Positions 9,742 through 19,085 of a stretch of DNA of 64,000 nucleotides are shown here, one piece after another. Origin of the DNA: Pseudomonas sp. R37(2017) (GTDB taxonomy: Bacteria > Pseudomonadota > Gammaproteobacteria > Pseudomonadales > Pseudomonadaceae); assembly GCF_002113375.1 (NCBI RefSeq), contig NZ_NEHO01000005.1, positions 248,001 through 312,000 of the forward strand. The letters run 5' to 3'. The position numbers and the translations under genes are program-made. Each line of letters starts with the position of its first letter. The stretch's first letter is position 1. The notes below the pieces were generated by a model. That model saw only the letters and a list, made by a program, of their open reading frames with translations. It was not told where the DNA came from and made no database searches.

Positions 9742-11145
9742 GTGCGTCTGTTTCCTTGCCTGGTGTTGGGTTCGATGGCTTTGCCTGTCCACGCCGCCGA
9801 AGCGCCCGTCCCCCGGTCCGCCATCACGACACCGCCGACGTCATCGGTCAGCAAGCAGAACTACTCGGTCGACTTGATGCAGTTGTACCGCGAGTCACGC
9901 CTGGAAGATCCTCGGGTGATTGCTTCTTACTCCAAGGCTCAATCCGGAGTCGAACAGCAAAACCAGGCGTTTGGCAGTCTGTTGCCTTCTGTGACGGCTA
10001 ACGCCGGTTTCAACCGGATCAAACAGACCAACCTGCAAATCGACCAGGCCTACGACAGCCGCAATTACTCGGTGGGGTTGACCCAGCCTTTGTATAACAA
10101 GGCTGCCTGGGAGAACTACCAGCACTTCAAAAGCCTGGCGAAGCAGGCGGACTCCGAATCGAAGGAGGCTCAGGCCGAGGCCACGGTGGACCTTGCACAG
10201 CGTTACTTCGCTGCGCTGGCTGCCGATGATGAGCTTGAATTGGTGCAGGCCGAACGCAGGGCTACCCAGAAAAACCTCGACAGGGTCAGTGCGCTCTACA
10301 GCAAGCAGTTGGCAATGGTGACCGACATGCTCGACCTCCAGGCTCGAGTCGATTCGCTGGCTGCCCAGGAAGTCGATGCGCGGAACCAGTCCAGTCTGAG
10401 CCGTGTTGCGTTGTCGGAAATTATCGGACGGCCGGTCAAAGAGAAACTGAGCCGTGTGCGTAATGACGTCGAATTACAGGTGTCCGCCGAAAGCCTGGAC
10501 AGTTGGGTGAATTTGGCGATCGCCGAAAATCCGGCGATCAAGGCCAGTGAAAGTGCCCAGGAGGCTGCCGAAGCTGCCCTGCGCGCCGGCAAGGGCGGGC
10601 ACTATCCCACGGTCAATCTGAACCTGAGCGCTCAACAGACCAACGAGGGTTACAACAATTCGTTGACGCCGCAGACCGACAGCTATGTCGCAGGTGTGGG
10701 GGTACAGATCCCGATCTATAGCGGTGGCGCGACGTCCGCGCGGGTAAGGCAGTTGTATCAGGATCAGCTCACCGCAGAACAGCAATTGGTGGCGACGCGT
10801 CGTCAGGTGGTCAAGGAAACGACCAACGCGTATTTGACTGCTGACTCAAGCGTGGAAAAGATTCATGCCAATCGCAATGCATTGGCTTCGGCCGAACAAT
10901 CGCGCATTGCAGCAGAAAAGGCATTCACCTACGGCGTGGTCAATGCCGTGGATGTATTGACGGCGGTGCAGAACGAGTTCGCGGCACGTCGCGATCTGCT
11001 CAAGACTCAGTATGACTTTATAACCAACCTTTTTATCCTGAATCGTTGGGCCGGAAAGTTGTCGGAAGAAAGTGTCGAGAACGTCAATGTCTGGTTGAGT
11101 GGGAATGATCAAGCGATCACTTCACCAGAAACGCTACACAATTAA
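9742..11145 (+). CDS. TolC family type I secretion outer membrane protein (PrtF/AprF-like)
   Basis: A 467-residue outer-membrane efflux protein with a signal peptide ending near VHAAEA, two repeats of the TolC OEP fold and long helices (for example RAGKGGHYPTVNLN in the second half). It forms the exit duct for the type I secretion system encoded by the two upstream genes. The GTG at 9742 is preferred because GAGGAG at 9731-9736 lies five bases before it; GTG at 9736 would overlap that site. The stop of the HlyD gene overlaps this region, so the genes are translationally close. Confidence 0.92.
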   Translation: MRLFPCLVLGSMALPVHAAEAPVPRSAITTPPTSSVSKQNYSVDLMQLYRESRLEDPRVIASYSKAQSGVEQQNQAFGSLLPSVTANAGFNRIKQTNLQIDQAYDSRNYSVGLTQPLYNKAAWENYQHFKSLAKQADSESKEAQAEATVDLAQRYFAALAADDELELVQAERRATQKNLDRVSALYSKQLAMVTDMLDLQARVDSLAAQEVDARNQSSLSRVALSEIIGRPVKEKLSRVRNDVELQVSAESLDSWVNLAIAENPAIKASESAQEAAEAALRAGKGGHYPTVNLNLSAQQTNEGYNNSLTPQTDSYVAGVGVQIPIYSGGATSARVRQLYQDQLTAEQQLVATRRQVVKETTNAYLTADSSVEKIHANRNALASAEQSRIAAEKAFTYGVVNAVDVLTAVQNEFAARRDLLKTQYDFITNLFILNRWAGKLSEESVENVNVWLSGNDQAITSPETLHN

Positions 11146-11261
11146 GCTGTCACCCGTTAACCGTTCATTGCGTATCACGTTTTCGACAAGTCAGGTCGTG
11201 ATAACGCGATATGGATTTTCGGGGTGGTAAAGGCGGGTACTGGAACAACAGGTCAAGTCGG

Positions 11262-11288
11262 GCTGCGCTTGCAGGGCAAGCGCAGCCA
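11262..11288. terminator. Strong hairpin between convergent tolC-like and wzz genes
   Basis: GGCTGCGCTTGC and GCAAGCGCAGCC form a perfect 12-bp stem with a three-base loop in the short space between two convergent genes. There is no clear T tract on either side, so a bidirectional terminator or transcript-end stabiliser is inferred from position only. Confidence 0.5.
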
Positions 11289-11295
11289 TTGATGA

Positions 11296-12576
11296 TTAAC
11301 GGCGAGTCGACTGCATTGAAAGCAGGGCGCGACGAAGAATGGCGACACCCACGCCGAGTATGAATCCAAAGATCAGGCCAAATCCGACGATCAGGGCTTT
11401 CTTCGGTTTAATCGGCGCTTGAGGTGCTGTCGCATCTTTATCAACTTGAACCAGGTTGAACTGATCGAAATTTACACTCAGCTGTTTCAAGTGAGTCAAC
11501 TCACCGCGAATATCTGCGAAGTCCTTGAGGAACAGTTCAGGATTGTCCCGCTCTTTGAGCAGAGCCGCTTCGCGGTTGGTAGCCAGCAGGCTGAGTTCTT
11601 TTTGAATTTCATCGATACGCGGCTCGGTGAAGTCATCGGAAGTACGAGTTACCAGGGTCGCGCGTTCTGCTTCGAGTGCCGCCTGGCCCAGGAAGTACAG
11701 CGGAATTTTCTGATTGTTGACTTCTGTGCGAATCATGTTGCCCTGATGTGCCTGCTCCCCATCTCCAAGCGCCGAAGGCGTGGTGGGTTTTACAATGCCG
11801 AGTTTCTTGGCGATGACAATGGCTTCATCAAGCTCTTTGATGCGGTTTTGTCTGCGGCTTTGCAGTTGTTGACGCAGTGCTTTGAGTTCGTCCTGGAGCG
11901 TTTGTTTTTTTAACTTGTCTTTTTCCAGCAAGTGGGCAATTTTTGAGTCTTTTTCCGCATCATAGGAGGATTTTTTCGACTCCAACTTCTTTTCCACATT
12001 TTCGATGCGGTTGGCGATCAGGGTTTTCAGGTTTGCGGCCACTTTTTCTTTTTCGGCTTTAACGACGAAGTCGGTAAAGGCTTTCAAGATGCCTACACCA
12101 TCCACACCTTGAGGATATCTGAGGCTAAGGCCAACGGCTTCGGTAAGGCTGGAGCTTTTCTTGGGGTCGACTTTTTCCAGCGAAAATGCTCTTTCGTTGA
12201 ATTTCTCAAATGTAGTTTCAATGGATTGTCCTGGCGCCTGCAATGGCGCAAGGAACTGTGGGTTGGCCTGGAAGAACTTCAGGCGAACATCATAAGATTG
12301 CATCGATGAGCCAACGATATTCAGCGCATCACTTGGCAGTATTTTGTAAAGTCCGGACTCATTCAACTCGTCCAGATCTGCCAGTGGTACAGGCCGAACA
12401 AAAGTTTCAACTTCATATTCCGGTGTTGCCAATAGGGCATAACCAATAGCGGCGGTAACAGTCAGTGCAGTAAACAGTAAAACAATCGCCCGTTGGCTCC
12501 AGAGGCTACCAATAAGCTCCTTTACTTCAGTAACTTCATTTCCCGGGGTGTTGATTGTATTTACTGGAATGTTCAT
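11296..12576 (-). CDS. wzz: LPS O-antigen chain length determinant protein, Wzz/FepE family
   Basis: A 426-residue polysaccharide co-polymerase of the inner membrane. It has one membrane helix at about residues 30-50, a large periplasmic region rich in coiled coil (about 170-270, many Lys/Glu/Gln), and a second helix near 393-413 followed by a short Arg-rich tail. Wzz proteins set the modal length of O-antigen chains made by Wzy. It lies apart from the O-antigen genes at the window start, separated by the RTX/type I secretion block. The gene is visibly more A/T-rich than the neighbouring kdp genes, as is usual for O-antigen functions. Confidence 0.88.
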   Translation of the reverse strand: MNIPVNTINTPGNEVTEVKELIGSLWSQRAIVLLFTALTVTAAIGYALLATPEYEVETFVRPVPLADLDELNESGLYKILPSDALNIVGSSMQSYDVRLKFFQANPQFLAPLQAPGQSIETTFEKFNERAFSLEKVDPKKSSSLTEAVGLSLRYPQGVDGVGILKAFTDFVVKAEKEKVAANLKTLIANRIENVEKKLESKKSSYDAEKDSKIAHLLEKDKLKKQTLQDELKALRQQLQSRRQNRIKELDEAIVIAKKLGIVKPTTPSALGDGEQAHQGNMIRTEVNNQKIPLYFLGQAALEAERATLVTRTSDDFTEPRIDEIQKELSLLATNREAALLKERDNPELFLKDFADIRGELTHLKQLSVNFDQFNLVQVDKDATAPQAPIKPKKALIVGFGLIFGFILGVGVAILRRALLSMQSTRR

Positions 12577-13040
12577 TACGCGCTCTGAAAGTTTGGATAG
12601 ACGCTCCCAAGTGTTTCTGGAAAATTATCGTCATCCAGGTTGAAAAGATTTACATCTGGTTAAAATTTTTTGGATTTTCCTGCATTTGTTACCAAACAGC
12701 AAGGGTGAGAAAGGGTCGCAGATGCAAACGGAGGGGGTCAGAAATCGCTTCGATGGCACCAGGGACTGGTTCGACGTAGTGAAAGTGGTCTGTTTGTCCA
12801 CCCCACCGTTTATCGGTTAGCCCGCAGTACCGTTCATTCCATCGCTCAGGTTCAACGCGGTTCCGTGTTCACTCAGGGTCTAATCTCATACTGACCGGGC
12901 CACTGGCGAGGGCCGACCGGTTTTTGGGATTAAAAAATTACGACCATCATATTGTCTTTTGATTATGCCTATAATATAAAGGCTTGGCGCCGTAGTGCTT
13001 TGGCGCCAGTCGTCTTTCAGCATCCTTCAGGAGCACCGTC
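12577..13040. other. 464-bp intergenic region between wzz and the SDR gene
   Basis: It holds the leaders of two divergent genes. The wzz-proximal 120 bp is A/T-rich. The middle (about 12710-12900) has no supportable gene. A sigma-70 type promoter for the SDR gene lies at its right end. I could not identify a transposon end or RNA in it. Confidence 0.5.
12952..12980 (+). promoter_or_regulatory. Predicted sigma-70 promoter of the SDR-fabF unit
   Basis: TTGTCT at 12952-12957 and TATAAA at 12975-12980 are separated by 17 bp, about 60 bp before the SDR start. A better-matching TATAAT at 12970-12975 overlaps but has no -35 at the right distance. Confidence 0.5.
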
Positions 13041-13835
13041 ATGAGTTCAGTTCAGTCCCAGGGTACGGCCGTTGTCACCGGCGCTTCGTCCGGTATCGGG
13101 GCGGTTTACGCCGAGCGGTTCGCGGCCCGTGGTTTTGATTTGTTGCTGGTGGCTCGCGACGAGCAGCGACTGGAGGCGGCAGCAAGCAAGCTACGCTCAG
13201 AGCATGGGGTCAAGGTTGAAGTGCTGAAGGCGGACCTGACCGAGAAGGCAGACGTGCTGCGGCTCGAACAGCGCCTACGCAGCGACTCGAGCATCAGTCT
13301 GCTGCTCAACAACGCCGGCGTAGCGGCGGACGGCCTGTTAGCCAATGCCGATACCGATCAACTGGAGCGAATGATTCAGTTGAATATCACCGCTGTCACG
13401 CGGTTGGCCTCGGCGGCCGCGGCCAGTTTTACCAGGGCCGGGCGCGGCACGATCATCAATATTGCATCGGTGGTGGCGTTGTTTCCGGAGCGTTTCAACG
13501 CAACGTACAGCGCCAGCAAGGCCTATGTGTTGAGTTTGACTCAATCATTGAGCGCCGAGCTGGACGGCACCGGGGTGAAGATCCAGGCGGTGTTGCCCGG
13601 TGTGACACGCACCGAGATCTGGGAGCGCTCTGGCATCGATGCGTCACAGATTCCCGCGGACATGGTGATGGAGGCGGGTGAGATGGTCGATGCAGCGTTG
13701 TCGGGTCTGGATCAGGGTGAATTGATCACTATTCCTTCATTGCCCGATGTGGCGGATTGGGATGCGTTCGTGGCGGCGCGTCATGTGATGGCGCCTAACC
13801 TTTCCAAAAGCAAGGCCGCTGCCCGTTATCGGTAA
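13041..13835 (+). CDS. SDR family NAD(P)-dependent oxidoreductase
   Basis: A 264-residue classical short-chain dehydrogenase: TGASSGIG cofactor motif near residues 12-19, NNAGVA near 91, and catalytic Ser with Tyr156 and Lys160 in YSASK. It belongs to the YqjQ/DltE-like group of cytosolic reductases; the substrate is unknown. AGGAG precedes the ATG. A FabF-like ketosynthase starts 31 bp later in the same direction and a TetR regulator converges on them, which suggests a small unit for making or modifying a fatty acyl or ketoacyl compound. That role is inferred from context. Confidence 0.88.
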   Translation: MSSVQSQGTAVVTGASSGIGAVYAERFAARGFDLLLVARDEQRLEAAASKLRSEHGVKVEVLKADLTEKADVLRLEQRLRSDSSISLLLNNAGVAADGLLANADTDQLERMIQLNITAVTRLASAAAASFTRAGRGTIINIASVVALFPERFNATYSASKAYVLSLTQSLSAELDGTGVKIQAVLPGVTRTEIWERSGIDASQIPADMVMEAGEMVDAALSGLDQGELITIPSLPDVADWDAFVAARHVMAPNLSKSKAAARYR

Positions 13836-13866
13836 GCGCCATCAATCGGCTTGAGGTACGTGTTGT

Positions 13867-15141
13867 ATGAGTGATCGTCGCGTTGTCGTAACAGGTATGG
13901 GCCTGGTGTCGCCGCTCGGGAGCGGTGTCGAAGCGGTCTGGGAACGGCTGCTGGCCGGGCGTTCCGGGCTGCGCAATCTGCCGGACGAGGTGGTGGCCGA
14001 TCTGCCGGCCAAGGTCGGCGGCGCGGTGCCCGGGCTGGCTGATGATCCGCAAGCGGGGTTCGATCCGGACCGGGCAACCCCGCCCAAGGAACAGAAGAAA
14101 ATGGACCGCTTCATTCTGTTCGCCATGGAAGCTGCGCGACAGGCGCTTGAGCAGGCGGGCTGGCAAGCACTGGACGCCAATGCCCAGGAGCGCACGGCTA
14201 CCATCATCGGTTCCGGTGTGGGTGGTTTCGGCGCGATTGCCGATGCGGTGCGCACCACCGATAGCCGTGGCCCGAGACGTTTGTCTCCATTCACTATCCC
14301 GTCCTTTCTGGTCAACCTCGCGGCAGGTCATGTGTCGATCGAGCATGGCTTCAAGGGGCCATTGGGCGCACCGGTCACGGCATGCGCTGCCGGAGTTCAG
14401 GCAATTGGCGACGCAGCGCGGCTGATTCGCGCGGGTGAGGCGGATATCGCCGTGTGCGGCGGCGCGGAAGCGGCGATCGATCGGGTCAGCCTTGCCGGGT
14501 TCGCGGCTGCTCGCGCCTTGTCCAGCGCTTACAACGAAACGCCAGAGCGCGCTTCGCGACCTTTCGACAGTGGGCGCGATGGCTTTGTCATGGGAGAAGG
14601 GGCCGGGCTGCTGGTCATCGAGTCTCTGGACCATGCGCTGGCTCGCGGCGCTCAACCACTGGCGGAGCTGGTCGGCTACGGCACCAGTGCCGATGCCTAT
14701 CATCTGACCGCCGGCCCCGAGGATGGCAGCGGTGCCCGGCGAGCGATGTCGTTGGCATTGGCACAAGCAGGTGTGTCACCGGCTCAGGTCCAGCATCTGA
14801 ATGCTCATGCCACCTCGACTCCGGTGGGGGATATGGGGGAGTTGGCGGCGATCAAGGCATTGTTCGGGGCGCAAAATGGTATCGCTGTGACCTCCACCAA
14901 GTCGGCGACCGGGCATTTGCTCGGCGCAGCGGGAGGGCTCGAAGCGATCTTCACATTGCTGGCGATCCGCGACCAGATCGTGCCGGCGACGCTCAATTTC
15001 GAGAATCCGGACCCTGCCACTGAAGGCGTGGACATCGTTCATGGCAACGCGCGGCCGATGGCCATCGAGTACGCGTTATCCAACGGCTTCGGATTTGGCG
15101 GGGTCAATGCCAGTGTGCTGTTCAAGCGTTGGCAGGGTTAA
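13867..15141 (+). CDS. Beta-ketoacyl-ACP synthase II (FabF-like)
   Basis: A 424-residue condensing enzyme with the full Cys-His-His set: Cys173 in TACAAG, His314 in NAHATSTP and His350 in SATGHLLGAAGG. The enzyme extends acyl-ACP with malonyl-ACP, with release of CO2. It is about ten residues longer than E. coli FabF. It is not next to acpP or fabD, so it is probably an accessory paralogue and not the main FabF. It follows an SDR gene by 31 bp, and its stop overlaps the stop of the convergent TetR gene within TTAA at 15138-15141. Confidence 0.9.
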   Translation: MSDRRVVVTGMGLVSPLGSGVEAVWERLLAGRSGLRNLPDEVVADLPAKVGGAVPGLADDPQAGFDPDRATPPKEQKKMDRFILFAMEAARQALEQAGWQALDANAQERTATIIGSGVGGFGAIADAVRTTDSRGPRRLSPFTIPSFLVNLAAGHVSIEHGFKGPLGAPVTACAAGVQAIGDAARLIRAGEADIAVCGGAEAAIDRVSLAGFAAARALSSAYNETPERASRPFDSGRDGFVMGEGAGLLVIESLDHALARGAQPLAELVGYGTSADAYHLTAGPEDGSGARRAMSLALAQAGVSPAQVQHLNAHATSTPVGDMGELAAIKALFGAQNGIAVTSTKSATGHLLGAAGGLEAIFTLLAIRDQIVPATLNFENPDPATEGVDIVHGNARPMAIEYALSNGFGFGGVNASVLFKRWQG

Positions 15142-15695
15142 TCCTGTGAGCGTTTGAGGTGTTCGCGTGTGACGTCGAGAATCCGTTGGGCAAACTCGGC
15201 GTCTGCAACGCTGCGCGATAACAGCAAGGCGCCGACCAGCGTCGACATGATGACGATGCTGCGGTCGGCGGCGTGCTCACCGTCAAGGGTGTGCTGGATC
15301 TGATCGAGTCGCGCCTGGAGCACGACATCGCTGGTTGGACTCGGTTGGCCGCGCAGCCCCAGTTCAGAAGAAATGGTCAGCAGCGGACAGCCCTCGTGAG
15401 GTGAGGTTTGATGCCATTCGGACAGGTAGGTGTCGATGAAGGCTTCGAGTGGACGTTCCTCGGCGAAGATTTGCGCGCACAATCCGTCGACTTGAGCACC
15501 AGCCTCTTGCAAGGCTTTTTCGACCAGTTCGTCCTTGGACTTGAAGTGCGAGTAGAAGCCACCGTGGGTCAAGCCCAGTGCTTTCATCAGGGGTTGCAGC
15601 CCGGTTGCGCCGATGCCATCGCGTCGAAAGCGCGCTGAAGCTTCCTTGATTATGCGTTGGTGGGTCTGGGCTTTATGGTCCTGCGAGTAACGCAT
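15138..15695 (-). CDS. TetR/AcrR family transcriptional regulator
   Basis: A 185-residue regulator. The N-terminal helix-turn-helix spans about residues 10-55, with IIKEASARFRRDGIGATGLQ and the recognition segment LTHGGFYSHFKSKDEL. The C-terminal half is the ligand-binding region. The ATG at 15695 is chosen because GGAG lies eight bases upstream and the protein then begins like its relatives (MRYSQDHKAQTHQRI). It converges on the SDR-fabF pair and may respond to a lipid or xenobiotic ligand; its target operator is not visible. Confidence 0.88.
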   Translation of the reverse strand: MRYSQDHKAQTHQRIIKEASARFRRDGIGATGLQPLMKALGLTHGGFYSHFKSKDELVEKALQEAGAQVDGLCAQIFAEERPLEAFIDTYLSEWHQTSPHEGCPLLTISSELGLRGQPSPTSDVVLQARLDQIQHTLDGEHAADRSIVIMSTLVGALLLSRSVADAEFAQRILDVTREHLKRSQD

Positions 15696-15833
15696 CTGAT
15701 ATCTCCGCATCAATGCGGCCCATATTAACCAATGAAAATTGCATGGTGACTGTACTTCTACTTCTAAAACACATGCAGATGCTTCGATATGGGTACAAAG
15801 CGGCATGATTTCAGGCGTTTTTCACACAAAGAC

Positions 15834-15860
15834 AAACCCCGCCGTTCGGGGCGGGGTTTT
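15834..15860 (-). terminator. Rho-independent terminator of the small DUF2897-type gene
   Basis: On the minus strand a CCCCGCC...GGCGGGG hairpin follows the stop codon at 15864 and ends in a T run; A and T runs on both sides would let it act in both directions. Confidence 0.85.
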
Positions 15861-15863
15861 CGG

Positions 15864-16031
15864 TCAGCGGTCCTGCGCTTCCTTGGCGTCCATTTCCGCA
15901 TTGCGTTCGGCGACGCGTTTACGTTGCTCTTCGGTCAATTCGACCTTGTTGGCGGTGTCGCGCAGCAGCATCAGGCCACCAACGATCGAGCCGATGGCAA
16001 CGACCAGAATCAACCAGGCATACCAGGGCAT
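15864..16031 (-). CDS. Small single-span membrane protein, DUF2897 type
   Basis: A 55-residue protein with one membrane helix (about residues 4-24, YAWLILVVAIGSIVGGLMLL) and a charged C-terminal tail rich in Glu, Arg and Lys. The form and sequence fit the DUF2897 family of proteobacteria, whose function is unknown. AAGGAGAG lies directly before the ATG at 16031, so longer upstream starts are not needed. A clear terminator follows. Confidence 0.75.
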   Translation of the reverse strand: MPWYAWLILVVAIGSIVGGLMLLRDTANKVELTEEQRKRVAERNAEMDAKEAQDR

Positions 16032-16214
16032 GGGGCTCTCCTTGAAAAACTGACGGTTTGGCGAGGGGTTCGCCAACCGATCGTGCATACCACTTTGAGT
16101 GATGGGGTTTAATCGCAGTTCCATCGTTATCCCCCATTCCATGCCTGTGTTCAAGGTTCACTCGAACGCCGCGCAGATCCGGCATTTCAATGCCAGTGCG
16201 GGCAGCGGCGATAC

Positions 16215-17084
16215 TCAGGATTGTTCAGTCAGGCACTCGCGCAGCGCTGTTCGCCAGTCAGGTTGACTGACGCCCCAGTCGCGCAGCAAGCGACTGCAAT
16301 CGAGCCGCGAGTTGAGCGGCCGGGCGGCGGGAGTGGGGTAGTCGCTGGACGGGATCGCAAACAGGTCGGCGCAGGGCATGCCCTGTTGTCGCAGTGCTTC
16401 GCCGATTGCCTGGGCGAAGCCAAACCAGGAGGTCTCCCCTTGAGCGGTCAGGTGATAAGTACCCCAGTTGGCCACTTCGTTCGCCTGCCAGTGTTCAATC
16501 AAGGCAAGGGTGCTGTTGGCGATTGTGCCGGCCCAGGTGGGGGCTCCGATTTGGTCGGCGACTACACGCAACTGCGGTTTCTCTTGCAGCAAACGTTGCA
16601 TCGTCAGCAGAAAGTTACGGCCATGAGTTGAATAGACCCAACTGGTACGCAGGATCAGGTGTTTACCGTGCACGTCCCTGATGGCTTGCTCACCGGCCAG
16701 CTTGCTCTTGCCATACACCCCGAGCGGGTTGGGTGTGTCGTCCTCGTTGTAAGGCGCGGCTTTCGTCCCGTCGAATACGTAGTCCGTGGAGTAATGTATC
16801 AACGGAATGTCGAGAGCCAGCGCTTCTTCGGCCAGTATGCCGGGCGCTACGGCGTTAATGGCAAAGGCGGATTGCGGTTCGATTTCTGCCAGATCAACCG
16901 CCGTGTGGGCTGCGGCGTTGATGATCAGATCAGGCCGGACGTTTTGCACCTGACGGCGAATCTGATCGGGTTGCGCGAGATCGAGCTGGTCGCGACCCAG
17001 TACGATCAGTTCGCCGACAGCCCCCAGTCGCCGTTGCAACTCATGTGAAACCTGACCGTGCCGGCCATTGATGAGTACTTTCAT
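16215..17084 (-). CDS. rmlD: dTDP-4-dehydrorhamnose reductase
   Basis: A 289-residue cytosolic enzyme for the last step of dTDP-L-rhamnose synthesis, the NAD(P)H reduction of dTDP-4-keto-L-rhamnose. MKVLINGRHGQVSHEL is the nucleotide-binding start, with INAAAHTAVDLAE, STDYVFDG and the YGKSKLAGE catalytic pair in family order. The ATG at 17084 gives the standard terminus. It is the last gene of rmlB-rmlA-rmlD, all on the minus strand. The glycine motif reads GRHGQV instead of the usual GxxGQxG, a mild variation also seen in relatives. Confidence 0.94.
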   Translation of the reverse strand: MKVLINGRHGQVSHELQRRLGAVGELIVLGRDQLDLAQPDQIRRQVQNVRPDLIINAAAHTAVDLAEIEPQSAFAINAVAPGILAEEALALDIPLIHYSTDYVFDGTKAAPYNEDDTPNPLGVYGKSKLAGEQAIRDVHGKHLILRTSWVYSTHGRNFLLTMQRLLQEKPQLRVVADQIGAPTWAGTIANSTLALIEHWQANEVANWGTYHLTAQGETSWFGFAQAIGEALRQQGMPCADLFAIPSSDYPTPAARPLNSRLDCSRLLRDWGVSQPDWRTALRECLTEQS

Positions 17085-17130
17085 GGGAGTAGTCCGATCT
17101 TGTCGCCGGACAAATCGGGCAGGCACAGGT

Positions 17131-18006
17131 TCATTGCTCTTCCCCTGCCAGTTTGGCCAGGTACTGGCCATATCCGGTCTTGCCGAAGTACCGGGCGCGC
17201 TCAAGCAACCGATCGCGGTCGATCCAGCCATTTTCATAGGCTATTTCTTCGAGGCAGGCGACTTTGAGGCCCTGGCGGTGTTCGATGGTCTGCACGTACT
17301 GAGAGGCTTCGAGCAAGCTGTCGTGGGTGCCGGTGTCGAGCCAGGCGAAGCCTCGACCAAATCGCTCGACCTGCAGATCGCCACGTTGCAGATAGGCATT
17401 GTTGACGTCGGTGATTTCCAGTTCGCCGCGTGGCGATGGCTTCACCGCCTTGGCGATCTCGATCACATCGTTGTCATAGAAATACAGGCCGGTAACGGCA
17501 TAACTGGATTTCGGCTTTTTCGGCTTTTCTTCGATGGACAGCGCGCGGCCTTCGCTGTCGAAGTCGATGACGCCGAAACGCTCGGGGTCTTTGACCCAGT
17601 AACCGAACACGGTGGCGCCGGATGTGCGTTTTGCCGCGTTCTGCAGTTGTTCGCCAAAGTGCTGGCCATGGAAGATGTTGTCGCCGAGGATCAGGCACAC
17701 AGGGTCATTGCCAATGAATTCTTCGCCAATCAGGAAGGCCTGGGCCAGCCCATCCGGTGATGGCTGCTCGGCAAAGCTGAAATTCACCCCGAACTGGCTG
17801 CCGTCACCCAGCAGATTGCGATACTGAGGCAGATCCTGCGGGGTGGAAATCAGCAAGATATCCTTGATGCCGGCCAGCATCAGCACCGAGATCGGATAGT
17901 AGATCATCGGCTTGTCGTAGACCGGTAGCAGCTGTTTCGACACGCCAAGCGTAATCGGGTGCAGGCGCGTGCCCGAGCCACCCGCCAAAACAATACCTTT
18001 CATCAT
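17131..18006 (-). CDS. rmlA: Glucose-1-phosphate thymidylyltransferase
   Basis: A 291-residue cytosolic enzyme that makes dTDP-glucose from glucose-1-phosphate and dTTP, the committed step toward dTDP-L-rhamnose. The N-terminal signature [16 protein letters not shown] binds nucleotide, and later [19 protein letters not shown] is also family-typical. Its ATG overlaps the rmlB stop (ATGA), and AGGAG lies eight bases before it. RmlA is usually feedback-inhibited by dTDP-rhamnose. Forty-six bases separate it from rmlD. Confidence 0.95.
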   Translation of the reverse strand: MMKGIVLAGGSGTRLHPITLGVSKQLLPVYDKPMIYYPISVLMLAGIKDILLISTPQDLPQYRNLLGDGSQFGVNFSFAEQPSPDGLAQAFLIGEEFIGNDPVCLILGDNIFHGQHFGEQLQNAAKRTSGATVFGYWVKDPERFGVIDFDSEGRALSIEEKPKKPKSSYAVTGLYFYDNDVIEIAKAVKPSPRGELEITDVNNAYLQRGDLQVERFGRGFAWLDTGTHDSLLEASQYVQTIEHRQGLKVACLEEIAYENGWIDRDRLLERARYFGKTGYGQYLAKLAGEEQ

Positions 18007-19085
18007 GCGAGCAGCTCCTTGGGATTGATGGCGCCAAGGCGTTCACCTTGATAGCTGCCGTCCTGGACACGACGGCACCACTCCATGTTGTCCAGGTACC
18101 ATTGAACGGTTTTGCGCAGCCCGGTTTCGAACGTCTCTTCGGGCACCCAGCCCAGTTCGCGTTCAATCTTGCCAGCGTCGATGGCGTAGCGCAGGTCATG
18201 CCCGGGACGATCCTGGACGAATGTGATCAGGTCGGCGTAATGCGCAACGCCCTCAGGCTTGTGCGGTGCCAGTTCTTCAAGCAGGGCGCAGATGCCGCGC
18301 ACCACATCGATGTTCTTTTGTTCGTTGTGCCCGCCGATGTTGTAGGTCTCGCCGACGGTGCCTGTGGTCACCACCTTGAGCAGTGCCCGGGCGTGATCTT
18401 CGACGAACAGCCAGTCGCGCACTTGCAGGCCATTGCCATACACCGGCAGAGGCTTGCCGGCCAGGGCATTGAGGATGACCAGCGGAATCAGTTTCTCGGG
18501 GAAGTGGAACGGCCCGTAATTGTTCGAGCAATTGGTCAACAGCACCGGCAGGCCATAGGTTCGCTGCCAGGCGCGGACCAGGTGGTCGGACGCGGCCTTG
18601 CTGGCGGAGTAGGGCGAACTCGGTGCGTAAGGCGTGGTTTCCGTAAACAGGTCGTCGACACCGTGCAGGTCGCCGTAAACCTCGTCAGTGGAAATGTGAT
18701 GAAAGCGGAAGGCGCTTCTCTCCGGCTCCGGCAGGGTTTGCCAATAGGCGCGGGCGGCTTCGAGCAGGCTGTAGGTGCCGACGATGTTGGTCTGGATGAA
18801 TTCCGAGGGCCCGTCGATGGAGCGATCGACGTGGGACTCCGCTGCCAGGTGCATGATCGCGTGCGGCTGGAAACGCGCCAGCACGGCGCTGACGGTCGCC
18901 TGGTCAACAATATCGGCCTGAACGAACTCGTAGCGAGTGTCGTTGGCGATGCTGGTCAGCGATTCGAGGTTGCCGGCATACGTCAGTTTGTCCAGGTTGA
19001 GCACTTCATGCTCAGTGTGTTGGATCAGCTCGCGGACAAGGGCCGAGCCAATGAAGCCGGCTCCGCCGGTAATAAGGATACGCAC
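18003..19085 (-). CDS. rmlB: dTDP-glucose 4,6-dehydratase
   Basis: A 360-residue extended SDR that converts dTDP-glucose to dTDP-4-keto-6-deoxyglucose. [13 protein letters not shown] at the start binds NAD+, [12 protein letters not shown] and STDEVYGDL supply the acid/base residues, and [12 protein letters not shown] holds the Tyr-Lys pair. The GTG at 19085 is preferred because the motif then begins at residue 2, as in relatives; upstream frame to 19166 is not needed. It is first in the rmlBAD unit, and rmlC does not follow. Confidence 0.95.
   Translation of the reverse strand: MRILITGGAGFIGSALVRELIQHTEHEVLNLDKLTYAGNLESLTSIANDTRYEFVQADIVDQATVSAVLARFQPHAIMHLAAESHVDRSIDGPSEFIQTNIVGTYSLLEAARAYWQTLPEPERSAFRFHHISTDEVYGDLHGVDDLFTETTPYAPSSPYSASKAASDHLVRAWQRTYGLPVLLTNCSNNYGPFHFPEKLIPLVILNALAGKPLPVYGNGLQVRDWLFVEDHARALLKVVTTGTVGETYNIGGHNEQKNIDVVRGICALLEELAPHKPEGVAHYADLITFVQDRPGHDLRYAIDAGKIERELGWVPEETFETGLRKTVQWYLDNMEWCRRVQDGSYQGERLGAINPKELLA

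Noticed and set aside
12700..12900. Transposon end or small RNA in the wzz-SDR gap
   Set aside because: I found no inverted repeat pair or terminator that would support either.
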